DNA from: Caulobacter sp. NIBR2454
GTDB lineage: Bacteria; Pseudomonadota; Alphaproteobacteria; Caulobacterales; Caulobacteraceae
Reading direction: 5' to 3'
Assembly: GCF_027474405.1 (NCBI RefSeq)
Contig: NZ_CP114871.1
Location: 992,001 to 1,056,000 of the forward strand
Length of the DNA stretch: 64,000 bases
Shown here: one piece after another, positions 24,705-33,017 of the stretch
Position numbering within the stretch: position 1 is the stretch's first letter
Layout: each line of letters opens with the position of its first letter
Program-made: the position numbers and the translations under genes
The notes under the pieces: model-generated
Told to the model about the DNA's origin: nothing
Seen by the model: the letters and a program-made list of their open reading frames with translations, nothing else
The model's database searches: none

Positions 24705-26131
24705 TGCACGTCGCACGACTGGCGGGTGAGATCGACTTCGATAGCTGGCGCCGAGAGGCGCGCACCCTGCGGGCCCAGGGCGTACCCCCCGAACAGGTCA
24801 GCTGGACCGTCGGCGGGGAGGGGGACCTGTTCGCGGACGAGCCAGCCGTCGCGGTAGTCGAACCGGTCTTCACCGTCTCGCGCGAGTTCGTGGAATTGGC
24901 GCAGCAGGTGATCCTGCATCGTTCGCCTGACCGGTTGCCGCTGCTCTACCGGTTGCTGTGGCGGCTGCGGGACGAGCCGAACCTGCTGGAGCTGATCACC
25001 GATCCCGAAGTGCTACAGGCGCGCCACTTCGCCCAATCGGTCAGCCGCGCAAAGCACAAGATGAAGGCCTTCGTCCGTTTTCGCCTGCTGGAGGATGTCG
25101 AGCCCGAAAGCTACGCGGCCTGGTTCGAGCCGCCGCATCGTGTGACCGAGGCGATGGCGCCGTTCTTCGCTCGGCGCTTCGCCGGGATGAATTGGTCGAT
25201 TCTAACGCCCGACGCCTGCGCCCACTGGGACGGCGTGAGGTTGAGCTTCACGCCCGGAGCGGACGCCTCCCAGGCTCCGTCGGAAGATGCGTTGGAAGGC
25301 GCGTGGTCCACCTACTTCGCTTCGATCTTCAATCCGGCCCGGCTGAACACTTCGGCCATGCAGCAGCACATGCCAAAGCGCTACTGGCGCAACCTTCCCG
25401 AGGCGCGGCTCATTCCCGACCTGATCGCCACCGCCCAGGAGAGGACCGCGGCCATGGTCCAGAGCGCCCCGACCACGCCCTCCAGACGCACCATGAAGGC
25501 GGCTCTGCGCATGGCTCGCGACAGGCCGGCCGAGGGTGGGGCGCCCACCACGCTGGAGGAAGTCGCCGCTGGCGTCGATGTCTGCCGCCGCTGCGACTTG
25601 TGGCGCGACGCCACGCAAGGCGTGGCCGGCGAGGGGCCGGGACGGGCCAAGCTGATGTTCGTGGGCGAGCAGCCGGGGGACCAGGAGGATTTGGCCGGCC
25701 ATCCCTTCGTCGGCCCCGCAGGCAAGGTGCTCGATCGCGCCCTGGCAGAGGCCGGCGTCCCGCGTGCGGAGACCTACGTCACCAACGCCGTGAAGCACTT
25801 CAAGCACGAGCCGCGCGGCAAGCGGCGGCTGCATAAGACTCCCGACCGCGGCGAGGTTCAGGCCTGCCGCTGGTGGCTGGACGCCGAGCGCCGCATCGTC
25901 CGCCCACGCGTGATCGTCGCCTTGGGCGCCACGGCGGCTCTATCGGTGTTTGGAAAGCCCACGGCCATCGCCGCCAATCGCGGCCAAGCGCTGCAGCTAC
26001 CGGATCAGGCCCAGGCGGTGGTCACCTACCACCCGTCGTTCCTGCTGCGCGTGCCGGATGAGGCGGCGAAGGCGAAAGCCTATGCCGAGTTCGTGCAGGA
26101 TCTGAGGTTCGCCTGGAGCCTGGCGGCCTAG
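24704..26131 (+). CDS. udgX: UdgX family uracil-DNA binding protein with N-terminal DUF4130 domain
   Basis: A 475-aa two-domain protein. Residues 1 to about 245 form the DUF4130 domain (ending around MPKRYWRNLPEA). Residues about 285-475 are a UDG-superfamily domain: CRRCDLW (likely Fe-S ligands), motif A GEQPGDQEDLAGHPFVGPAG from residue 321, the R-loop GKRRLHKTP and motif B TYHPSFLLR. His377 in KRRLH is the position that, in the characterised mycobacterial UdgX, forms a covalent bond to uracil-DNA, so this protein is predicted to trap uracil sites irreversibly. It is coupled to the radical SAM gene; its TAG overlaps the convergent TetR gene's TAG. Confidence 0.9.
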   Translation: MHVARLAGEIDFDSWRREARTLRAQGVPPEQVSWTVGGEGDLFADEPAVAVVEPVFTVSREFVELAQQVILHRSPDRLPLLYRLLWRLRDEPNLLELITDPEVLQARHFAQSVSRAKHKMKAFVRFRLLEDVEPESYAAWFEPPHRVTEAMAPFFARRFAGMNWSILTPDACAHWDGVRLSFTPGADASQAPSEDALEGAWSTYFASIFNPARLNTSAMQQHMPKRYWRNLPEARLIPDLIATAQERTAAMVQSAPTTPSRRTMKAALRMARDRPAEGGAPTTLEEVAAGVDVCRRCDLWRDATQGVAGEGPGRAKLMFVGEQPGDQEDLAGHPFVGPAGKVLDRALAEAGVPRAETYVTNAVKHFKHEPRGKRRLHKTPDRGEVQACRWWLDAERRIVRPRVIVALGATAALSVFGKPTAIAANRGQALQLPDQAQAVVTYHPSFLLRVPDEAAKAKAYAEFVQDLRFAWSLAA

Positions 26132-26781
26132 CGGTTGAAGCCGACCTCTGCGAAGTCGAGCATGCGCTCGAGCAGGGCGTTGGTGTCGTCCTCGCCCATC
26201 CGGCCTTCGGCCAAGGCGTTCATGCGGTCGAACTCGGCGAAACGGTTGTTGTGCAGCATGCCCAGCACAAAGTGCAGCCGCCAGTAGACCTCCACATCCG
26301 GCAGATCCGGCCGCGCGCCGGTCAGGGCGTCCGAGAAGCGGCGCAGGTGCGTCACGTCGGTGCGCAGGATGGTGCGGATTTCCTCCGTACCCTCACTGCG
26401 CGCGCGGATCAAAAACTGCAGGGAGATGCGGCGGTCGTTCTCCGGCGCCATCCAGCGCAGGGGCGGAATGAATAGGGCGGCCAGGATTTCCCGCACCGGC
26501 GGCTTGCCGCCGTGACGGTCATTGGCTTCGTGCAATAGGCGTGCGCGTTCGCGGTTCAGCTCCGTCGTCCGGCGACGGAAGATCTCGAACAGCAGGGCGT
26601 CCTTGGAGCCGAAGTGATAGTTCACCGACGCCAGATTCACGCCGGCCTCGGCGGTGATGTCGCGCACCGATACGTTCTGAAAGCCGTGCAGGGCAAACAG
26701 CCGCTCGGCGGCCACGAACACCAAATTCTTGGTGACGGCTTCGATCTGCGCCTCGTCGGCGCTTTCAACTTCGAGACTCAC
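26128..26781 (-). CDS. TetR family transcriptional regulator
   Basis: A 217-aa repressor-type protein. The N-terminal helix-turn-helix is AAERLFALHGFQNVSVRDIT followed by AGVNLASVNYHFGSKDALL, the standard TetR DNA-binding core; the C-terminal ligand/dimer domain is of the CecR/YbiH-like type with WRLHFVLGMLHNN. Its target cannot be told from position: it converges with udgX and is upstream of a VWA gene on the same strand. Autoregulation is plausible. Confidence 0.88.
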   Translation of the reverse strand: MSLEVESADEAQIEAVTKNLVFVAAERLFALHGFQNVSVRDITAEAGVNLASVNYHFGSKDALLFEIFRRRTTELNRERARLLHEANDRHGGKPPVREILAALFIPPLRWMAPENDRRISLQFLIRARSEGTEEIRTILRTDVTHLRRFSDALTGARPDLPDVEVYWRLHFVLGMLHNNRFAEFDRMNALAEGRMGEDDTNALLERMLDFAEVGFNR

Positions 26782-26875
26782 GGACAGAGACCCCTATTAC
26801 CCAGGGTCAGTCTTACGGGCGTATGAAACTGGCGCAAGCGTCCAATAAAACAAGTGGTTGCTGAACGCCGGTAAG
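26782..26875. other. intergenic region between VWA and TetR genes
   Basis: Ninety-four bases between the TetR start and the VWA stop, both on the reverse strand. It must hold the TetR promoter. No clear inverted repeat for a TetR operator is visible by eye. Confidence 0.35.
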
Positions 26876-28054
26876 TTAGCCCCGCACCAATTCCCGCATG
26901 GCCTTGTCCAGCCCCTCGATGGTCAGCGGATACATCCGGTCATTCATCAGCTGCTTCATCACGCCGATGGATTGGGTGTAGTCCCAGTGCCGCTCTGGCG
27001 TGGGGTTCAGCCACACGGCACTCTCATAGATGTTGGTCACGCGGTCGATCCACATGGCGCCCGGCTCTTCGTTCCAGTGCTCCACCGAACCGCCGGGATA
27101 GGTGATTTCGTAGGGGCTCATGGTCGCGTCGCCCACGAAGATGACCTTGTAGTCGCCGGGGTACTTGTGGAGCACGTCCCAGGTCGACGTCTTCTCGGTC
27201 TGGCGACGACGATTGTCCTTCCACACGCTCTCGTAGAGGCAGTTGTGGAAGTAGAAGAACTCCAGGTTCTTGAACTCGGTCTTGGCCGCGCTGAACAGCT
27301 CCTCGCAGAGCTTAATGTGGCCGTCCATCGAGCCGCCGATGTCGAAGAACAGCAGCACCTTGATGCTGTTGCGGCGCTCGGGCCGCAGCTGGATGTCCAG
27401 ATAGCCCTTCTCGGCCGTGCCACGAATGGTGCCGTCCAGGTCCAGCTCGTCCGGCGCGCCCTGACGGGCGAACTTGCGCAGACGGCGCAGGGCGACCTTG
27501 ATGTTGCGAGTGCCCAGCTCGACGCTGTCGTCGAGGTTCTTGTACTCGCGCTTGTCCCAGACCTTCACCGCCCGGCCGTGGCGGCCCTTGTCCTGGCCGA
27601 TGCGCACGCCTTCGGGATTGTAGCCATTGGCGCCGAAGGGGCTGGTGCCGCCGGTGCCGATCCACTTGTTGCCGCCCTCGTGGCGCTCCTTCTGCTCCCG
27701 CAGACGCTCCTGAAGGGTCTCCATCAGCTTCTCGAAACCACCCAGGGCCTCGATCTCGGCCTTCTCCTCCTCGGTGAGGAATTTCTCCGTCAGGGCCTTC
27801 AGCCACTCGGCGGGAATCTCGGCGTTCAGGCCCTCGCCAGTGTTCTCCATGCCCTTGAAGACGTGGCCGAACACCCTGTCGAACTTGTCGAGGTTCTTCT
27901 CGTCCTTCACCAAGGCGGCGCGGGACAGATAGTAGAAATCCTCGACCGAGCGATCGATGACGCCCTTGTCCAGCGCCTCCATCAGCAGCAGGTATTCCTT
28001 CAGCGTCACCGGCACCTTGGCTTGGCGAAGCTCGGAGAAGAAATTCAGGAACAT
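26876..28054 (-). CDS. VWA domain-containing protein (CoxE-like)
   Basis: A 392-aa cytosolic protein from ATG 28054 ([20 protein letters not shown]). The N-half is helical and charged; the C-half is a von Willebrand A domain with metal site [13 protein letters not shown], which reads D-x-G-x-S where the usual MIDAS is D-x-S-x-S, a variant common in CoxE-like proteins. Later conserved text is [15 protein letters not shown] and [14 protein letters not shown]. Relatives work with MoxR-type AAA ATPases, but none is adjacent here. An in-frame ATG at 28096 is judged too far upstream. Confidence 0.85.
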   Translation of the reverse strand: MFLNFFSELRQAKVPVTLKEYLLLMEALDKGVIDRSVEDFYYLSRAALVKDEKNLDKFDRVFGHVFKGMENTGEGLNAEIPAEWLKALTEKFLTEEEKAEIEALGGFEKLMETLQERLREQKERHEGGNKWIGTGGTSPFGANGYNPEGVRIGQDKGRHGRAVKVWDKREYKNLDDSVELGTRNIKVALRRLRKFARQGAPDELDLDGTIRGTAEKGYLDIQLRPERRNSIKVLLFFDIGGSMDGHIKLCEELFSAAKTEFKNLEFFYFHNCLYESVWKDNRRRQTEKTSTWDVLHKYPGDYKVIFVGDATMSPYEITYPGGSVEHWNEEPGAMWIDRVTNIYESAVWLNPTPERHWDYTQSIGVMKQLMNDRMYPLTIEGLDKAMRELVRG

Positions 28055-28108
28055 CGGCGCGCCCAACGGTCGTTTGAAAGCGCAGGATAGGCGCACGCCG
28101 CGCCGCCG

Positions 28109-28618
28109 TCATCCCCGGCTGAGGATGAACTCCAGATCCTGGGTCTGCCCGACCGGAAAGATGTACTCGCCGACCTTTGAAAAGCCCCGCCGCTCATAGA
28201 ATCGCTGGGCGCCGAAGTTCTGGGACCAAACCCCGATCCATAGCCGACGACCGGGCTGTTCGAGCCAAGCGAACACCTCATCCATCAGGCGCGACCCAAC
28301 CCCGCCGCCTTGGTGGGCTTTCAGGATATAGATGCGTTTGAGCTCGCCACAGTCGGCCGTGACCTCCGCGTGCGGCAGGTCGCTCGGGCCGGCCAGGGCG
28401 TAGCCGACGGTTTTGCCGTCGGCTTCCACCACCCACATGGCCTTGTTCGGATCGGCCAGGTCGGCGGTGATGCGCGCCGGCCCGTAGGCGTAGGCCAGAT
28501 AGTCGGCCAGGTCCTGCGCCGGATAGAGGTGGCCGAAAGTCTCTACAAAAGTGTCGCGGCCGATGGCGCAAAGCGCATCGGCGTCGGCAAGGGTGGCGCG
28601 GCGGATGGTCGGGCTCAT
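28109..28618 (-). CDS. GNAT family N-acetyltransferase
   Basis: A 169-aa acetyl-CoA dependent acyltransferase. The pyrophosphate-binding loop is KAHQGGGVGSRLMDEV (Q-x-x-G-x-G), preceded by the beta-4 strand ELKRIYILK and followed by GVWSQNFGAQRFYERRGFSKVGEY, the motif B Tyr region. Substrate unknown. It lies 54 bases upstream of the VWA gene and 34 bases downstream of the oxidoreductase gene on the same strand. Confidence 0.85.
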   Translation of the reverse strand: MSPTIRRATLADADALCAIGRDTFVETFGHLYPAQDLADYLAYAYGPARITADLADPNKAMWVVEADGKTVGYALAGPSDLPHAEVTADCGELKRIYILKAHQGGGVGSRLMDEVFAWLEQPGRRLWIGVWSQNFGAQRFYERRGFSKVGEYIFPVGQTQDLEFILSRG

Positions 28619-28652
28619 GTCCCGGCTGATACCCGCCGCGCGGACCTCAAGT

Positions 28653-29660
28653 CTAGAAGCCTTCCAGAACCACCTTGCCGATGGTGCGCGCGCTTTCGAC
28701 CTGGGCGTGAGCCTTGATCAGGTCGGCGGCGTTGATGCCACCCACCACCTCTGCCAGCGTGGTGCGGATACGGCCCTCATCGACCAGGTCGGCCACCGCG
28801 TTCAGCAGCCTGTGCTGCTCGATCATGTCGGGCGTGCCCATGGGGCGGGCGAACATGAACTCCCAATGCAGCGAGGCCGACTTATGGTGCAAGGGTCGGG
28901 GATCGATGGCGCGATCCGCCTCGATCACCCCGATCTTGCCCTGCATGCCGATGGCTGCCGCCACCGCCTCGAAATGGTCCGCCGTATGGGTGAGGGACGC
29001 GATGTAGGGCGGGTTTTCCAGGCCCAGGCGCTTCAGCTCGTCCGCCAGGGGTTTGGTATGATCGAACACCTGATGAGCGCCCAGGTCGCGGACCCACTCC
29101 TCGGTTTCGGGGCGCGAGGCGCTGGCGGCGATGGTGAACTTCGTCAGCTGCCGGGCGATCTGGATCAGGGCCGATCCGACGCCGCCGGCCCCACCGATGA
29201 TGACCAGGGCCTGCCCCTCGCCGTCGCCCGGCCTCACGCCAAAGCGGTCGAACAGCAGCTCCCAGGCGGTGATGAAGGTCAGCGGCATGGCCGCCGCCTC
29301 GGCGAAGGACAACGTCTCCGGCTTGCGGCCCACGATGCGTTCATCGACCAGATGCAGCTCGGCGTTGGTGCCTGACCGGCCGATGGCGCCAGCGTAGAAC
29401 ACCTCGTCGCCAGCCTTGAACAGGGTGACCTTGTCGCCGACCGCCTCGACCACCCCGGCGGCGTCGTAACCGAGGATGCGCGGCTCGCCTTCGGGCGGCT
29501 GGGCGCTGCGGCGCACCTTGGTGTCGACGGGGTTCACCGACACGGCCTTCACCCGCACCAGTATGTCGTGACCCGTCGCGACAGGAGCCGGCAGCTCCAG
29601 ATCGACCAGGGCGTTGGGTGCATCAATGGCGGCGGGGGTTTGGAAGCCGACGGCTTTCAT
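28653..29660 (-). CDS. zinc-type alcohol dehydrogenase/quinone oxidoreductase family protein
   Basis: Medium-chain dehydrogenase/reductase of 335 aa. N-terminal GroES-like domain (DILVRVKAVSVNPVDTKVRR) and Rossmann domain (VIIGGAGGVGSALIQIARQ) are present. The structural and catalytic zinc cysteines are missing, which is the zeta-crystallin/quinone reductase form. It is transcribed divergently from an HxlR regulator, the usual arrangement for a quinone- or electrophile-responsive NADPH quinone reductase, so that regulation is inferred. Confidence 0.88.
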   Translation of the reverse strand: MKAVGFQTPAAIDAPNALVDLELPAPVATGHDILVRVKAVSVNPVDTKVRRSAQPPEGEPRILGYDAAGVVEAVGDKVTLFKAGDEVFYAGAIGRSGTNAELHLVDERIVGRKPETLSFAEAAAMPLTFITAWELLFDRFGVRPGDGEGQALVIIGGAGGVGSALIQIARQLTKFTIAASASRPETEEWVRDLGAHQVFDHTKPLADELKRLGLENPPYIASLTHTADHFEAVAAAIGMQGKIGVIEADRAIDPRPLHHKSASLHWEFMFARPMGTPDMIEQHRLLNAVADLVDEGRIRTTLAEVVGGINAADLIKAHAQVESARTIGKVVLEGF

Positions 29661-29747
29661 TTCGTATCTCCTGAGGGCGGCCTCGCGCCGTCGACGGACA
29701 GATCGCGCCGCGCTACGCTAAGCGCAAGTACGGTACGTTTGTGTATG

Positions 29748-29767
29748 TAGTACCCATCTGGATACTA
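29748..29767. promoter_or_regulatory. predicted HxlR operator
   Basis: TAGTA-N10-TACTA forms a perfect inverted repeat in the 126-base gap between the quinone reductase and HxlR genes, 20 bases upstream of the hxlR ATG. The TAGTA/TACTA half-site resembles operators reported for YodB/QorR-type HxlR regulators. Binding is inferred from position and symmetry. Confidence 0.55.
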
Positions 29768-29786
29768 TTGGCGCTTGAGCGGACCT

Positions 29787-30122
29787 ATGAACGATCCCAA
29801 GGAATGCGGCGTCGAGGCCACCCTCGACCTGATCGGCGGCAAGTGGAAGGGCGTGATCCTGTACCACCTGCTGGGTGGGCGTATGCGGTTCAACGCCCTC
29901 AGCCGGCGACTGGGCGCCATCACCCAGCGCATGCTGACCAAGCAGCTTCGCGAACTGGAGCAGGCGGGCCTGATCATCCGCACCGTCTATGCCGAGGTGC
30001 CTCCGCGGGTGGAGTATTCCCTGTCGGCGAGGGGGCGCAGCCTTGAGCCAGTGATCATCGCCCTAAAGGCCTGGGGCGACGAGAACGTCCTTGCCGGGCA
30101 AAGCCTCAAGCAGGCTGTCTGA
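29787..30122 (+). CDS. HxlR family transcriptional regulator
   Basis: A 111-aa winged-helix repressor from ATG 29787 ([20 protein letters not shown]). Core HxlR text: [20 protein letters not shown] (redox-sensitive Cys7 near the N-terminus), [20 protein letters not shown], and [16 protein letters not shown]. Members with this N-terminal cysteine sense quinones or electrophiles. It is divergent from a quinone oxidoreductase and four bases upstream of the deacetylase-like gene, which may therefore be co-transcribed. A TTG at 29775 is an alternative start. Confidence 0.88.
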   Translation: MNDPKECGVEATLDLIGGKWKGVILYHLLGGRMRFNALSRRLGAITQRMLTKQLRELEQAGLIIRTVYAEVPPRVEYSLSARGRSLEPVIIALKAWGDENVLAGQSLKQAV

Positions 30123-30126
30123 GGCC

Positions 30127-31047
30127 ATGACCGTCGCCCTCTTCACTCATTCGGACATGCTCGATCATCAGCCGGGCGCGGGCCATGCGGAACGGCCCGA
30201 ACGGCTGCGCGCCGTGATCGACGCCCTGCAGGACGACGCCAATCTGGACCTGGAGCTTAACGAGGCGCCGCTAGTCGAGCCGGCGGACCTGAAACGAATC
30301 CATCCGCGCCAGTACGTGGACGAAATCTTCGCCGCCGCGCCCAGCACGGGCCAGCGGGCGCTCGACCCGGACACCATCCTGTCGCCCGGCAGCCTGAACG
30401 CCGCGCGGCGCGCCGCCGGTGCGGTGGTGGCGGCGGTGCGCGAGGTCGCCGCCGGCAAGATCGACCGCGCTTTCTGCGCTGTGCGTCCGCCGGGCCATCA
30501 TGCAGAGCCGGACACGGCCATGGGGTTCTGCGTCTTCTCCAATGTCGCGGTCGCCGCGCGCGCGGCCCAGGCGGCGGGCCTGGCGCGTGTGGCGGTCGTC
30601 GATTTCGACGTCCATCACGGCAACGGCGCCCAGGCGGCGTTCGAGCACGACCCGAGCCTCTTCCTGGCTTCCATCCACCAGTCACCCCTTTATCCTGGCA
30701 CAGGCGATCCGTCGGAGCGCGGTCTGGGCAACATCGCCAATGCGACCGTGCCGCCCCACGCCCCGCGTGAGCTTTGGCGTCAACGGTTCGAGGGGCTGAT
30801 GGACCAGCTCGACGCCTTCGCGCCTGACCTGATCATCGTCTCGGCCGGTTTCGACGCCCATGCGCGCGATCCGCTGGCCAGCCAGTCCCTGGAGGAGGCG
30901 GATTTCGCCTGGGCGACGCGGGCCATCGCCTCGGTTGCTGCGAGCCGTTCGCGGGGGCGTATTGTCTCATCGCTCGAGGGCGGTTACGACCTAGAGGCTC
31001 TGGGCCGCTCGGCCCTTGCCCATGTGAGGGCGCTTCAGGAGGGGTGA
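30127..31047 (+). CDS. histone deacetylase family protein (class II HDAC/acetylpolyamine amidohydrolase-like)
   Basis: Zinc-dependent deacetylase fold, 306 aa from ATG 30127 (MTVALFTHSDMLDHQPG). Active-site elements: AVRPPGHHAEPDTAMGFCVF (catalytic His pair), DFDVHHGNGAQ (Asp and His zinc ligands) and SAGFDAHARDPL (third ligand). SLEGGYDLEALG carries the conserved Tyr. Substrate could be acetylated proteins, polyamines or other N-acetyl compounds. Start is four bases after the HxlR stop. Confidence 0.9.
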   Translation: MTVALFTHSDMLDHQPGAGHAERPERLRAVIDALQDDANLDLELNEAPLVEPADLKRIHPRQYVDEIFAAAPSTGQRALDPDTILSPGSLNAARRAAGAVVAAVREVAAGKIDRAFCAVRPPGHHAEPDTAMGFCVFSNVAVAARAAQAAGLARVAVVDFDVHHGNGAQAAFEHDPSLFLASIHQSPLYPGTGDPSERGLGNIANATVPPHAPRELWRQRFEGLMDQLDAFAPDLIIVSAGFDAHARDPLASQSLEEADFAWATRAIASVAASRSRGRIVSSLEGGYDLEALGRSALAHVRALQEG

Positions 31048-31089
31048 GGAGGGCTCAGGCGCATTCGTGCGCAGGACTTTCCATCAATT

Positions 31090-31704
31090 ATGGCTGACGC
31101 TTTCACCGCCGAATCCGGGCCTGTCCCCGCCCGTGCGGGGAGCATCACTCTCGTCCGTCACGGCGAGCCGGCTATTTCACGCAAGGTGCGCTTTAACGCT
31201 GAAAGCTACGGCCGTTGGTGGCTGGATCGCTATGAACCCGGCAGCCTGCGCGCCGGCCAGACGCCTCCGCCGGCTTTGATCGACGCCGCCGCCAAGGCCG
31301 GGACCCTGATCGCGTCCACCCGCATCCGCTCGATCGAGAGCGCGACTCTGCTGGCGGGCGGCCGCGCCTTTGCTCAGGACCCGCTGTTCATCGAGGCCCC
31401 CTTGCCCGCGCCGCCCTGGCCGTCGTGGATCAGGCTGTCGCCCAAGGCTTGGGGCTTCTGGTCGCGGTTCTGGTGGTGGTTTCTGGACTATCACGGGGGC
31501 CAGGAAAGCCGAGGGCAGGCTGAACTTCGCGCCGATCAGGCCGCCGCTGTGCTGGAAGGTTTCGCCGACAGCGGCCAGGACGTGATGCTGGTGGCCCACG
31601 GCTTCTTCAACGTCATGATCGGCCGCGCCCTGAAGAAACGGCAGTGGCGCAAGGTCAGCGATGGCGGCTTCCGCTATTGGAAGGCCAAGCGCTACGAGCG
31701 CTAG
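31090..31704 (+). CDS. histidine phosphatase family protein
   Basis: A 204-aa phosphoglycerate-mutase-like fold. The phosphoaccepting His is in TLVRHGEP and the second His in LVAHGFFN; an arginine in [10 protein letters not shown] fits the pocket. A Trp-rich stretch ([14 protein letters not shown]) in the middle is unusual and hydrophobic, possibly for membrane association or a bulky substrate. Function unknown beyond phosphatase. Confidence 0.8.
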   Translation: MADAFTAESGPVPARAGSITLVRHGEPAISRKVRFNAESYGRWWLDRYEPGSLRAGQTPPPALIDAAAKAGTLIASTRIRSIESATLLAGGRAFAQDPLFIEAPLPAPPWPSWIRLSPKAWGFWSRFWWWFLDYHGGQESRGQAELRADQAAAVLEGFADSGQDVMLVAHGFFNVMIGRALKKRQWRKVSDGGFRYWKAKRYER

Positions 31705-31768
31705 AGCGTTGCCCCGCCGGTTCGCCCTGACTAGGGTGGCCGCTTCGATTTTGAGTTTCAGAGCCCAC

Positions 31769-32011
31769 ATGACCGACGCTGCAGACCTGTCGGGCCTTTC
31801 CTTTGAGCAGGCCCTCGCCGAGCTGGAGAAGATCGTCTCCGAGCTGGAGTCCGGACAGGCCCCGCTGGAGCGCTCCATCGACATCTACGAGCGCGGCGCC
31901 GCATTGAAAGCCCACTGCGAGAAGAAGCTGGAGGCCGCACGCCTGCGTGTGGAAAAGGTGGTTCTGGGCGCTGGCGGAGCCACGGGCGTCGAGCCGGCAG
32001 AGTTCGCCTGA
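31769..32011 (+). CDS. xseB: exodeoxyribonuclease VII small subunit
   Basis: An 80-aa helical protein that coats the large subunit XseA of exonuclease VII. Family text is [20 protein letters not shown] then [20 protein letters not shown] with the LxAA(R/E)xRVEK ending. Start ATG 31769 ([14 protein letters not shown]); the frame stays open upstream but overlaps the preceding gene. It heads the xseB-ispA-dxs string, a common proteobacterial order. Confidence 0.93.
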   Translation: MTDAADLSGLSFEQALAELEKIVSELESGQAPLERSIDIYERGAALKAHCEKKLEAARLRVEKVVLGAGGATGVEPAEFA

Positions 32012-32054
32012 TGCGGCGGCTTCCGCCGAAAGCCCCGTTCAAGGGGGGAGGCCT

Positions 32055-32957
32055 TTGAGCGCCGCCCAACCCGCCAAGGGCCTAGAACAGCGCCTGGTCG
32101 AGGCCGCCGATCTCGTAACCGTAGCGCTGGACGCCCTGCTGCCGCGCGCCGACGGGCCCGAAGCCCGGCTTACCGAAGCCATGCGCTATGCTGCTCTCGG
32201 TCCCGGAAAACGCCTGCGGCCGTTCTTCGCGCTCGAAACAGCCAGGATGTTCGACTTGGAGGAGCGGCCGGTGCTTCGCGCGGCCTGCGCCCTGGAATGC
32301 ATTCACGCCTACAGCCTCGTGCATGACGATCTGCCGTGCATGGACGACGACGACATGCGCCGGGGCCGGCCCACGGTCCACAAGGCCTATGACGAGGCGA
32401 CCGCCGTGCTGGCGGGTGACTCTCTGCAGACAGCCGCCTTCGAGATTCTGGCGCATCCCGACACCCACGACGACGCCAATATCCGCACCCAGCTGATCAC
32501 GCGCCTGGCCATCGCCTCGGGCGCCAAGGGCATGTGCGGCGGGCAGATGATCGATCTGCTCGGCGTTCGTGACGACCTGGGCGCGGTGGCCCGCATGCAG
32601 CGCCTGAAGACCGGCGCCCTGATCGCCTATTCCTTCGAGATTCCGCTGATTCTGGCGCGGGCCAAGGATGCGGAGCGCTCGGCCCTGATGGCCTTTGCGC
32701 AGGACCTCGGCCTGGCCTACCAGATCGTCGACGATCTGCTGGACGTCGAGGGCGACCAGGACCTGCTGGGCAAGGCCGCCGGGGGCAAGGACGCCGCCAA
32801 GGGCAAGGCCAATTACGTCACCCTGTTGGGCGTCGACGCCGCCAAGGAGCGGGTGGAGCTATTGGCCGCACAGACCAAGGCGCACCTCGATCCTTTCGGC
32901 TCGATGGCCGAAACCTTGCGCGAAAGCGTTGATTTCGTACTGGATCGTCGCCGCTGA
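32055..32957 (+). CDS. ispA: farnesyl/geranyl diphosphate synthase
   Basis: Prenyltransferase condensing DMAPP and IPP to farnesyl diphosphate, 300 aa. First aspartate-rich motif is [11 protein letters not shown] (Asp91 onward, DDx4D bacterial form), the second is [19 protein letters not shown] carries the IPP-binding residues. A TTG at 32055 is chosen because GGGGGGAGG ends four bases before it and gives the normal length; an ATG at 31947 would lie inside xseB. It sits between xseB and dxs in the isoprenoid operon. Confidence 0.9.
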   Translation: MSAAQPAKGLEQRLVEAADLVTVALDALLPRADGPEARLTEAMRYAALGPGKRLRPFFALETARMFDLEERPVLRAACALECIHAYSLVHDDLPCMDDDDMRRGRPTVHKAYDEATAVLAGDSLQTAAFEILAHPDTHDDANIRTQLITRLAIASGAKGMCGGQMIDLLGVRDDLGAVARMQRLKTGALIAYSFEIPLILARAKDAERSALMAFAQDLGLAYQIVDDLLDVEGDQDLLGKAAGGKDAAKGKANYVTLLGVDAAKERVELLAAQTKAHLDPFGSMAETLRESVDFVLDRRR

Positions 32958-33017
32958 CGCTGCGTCATGGCTCGCTTCGTGCTTCCGGCGCGCTTCCGGA
33001 CGGATTAGATAGTCGAA

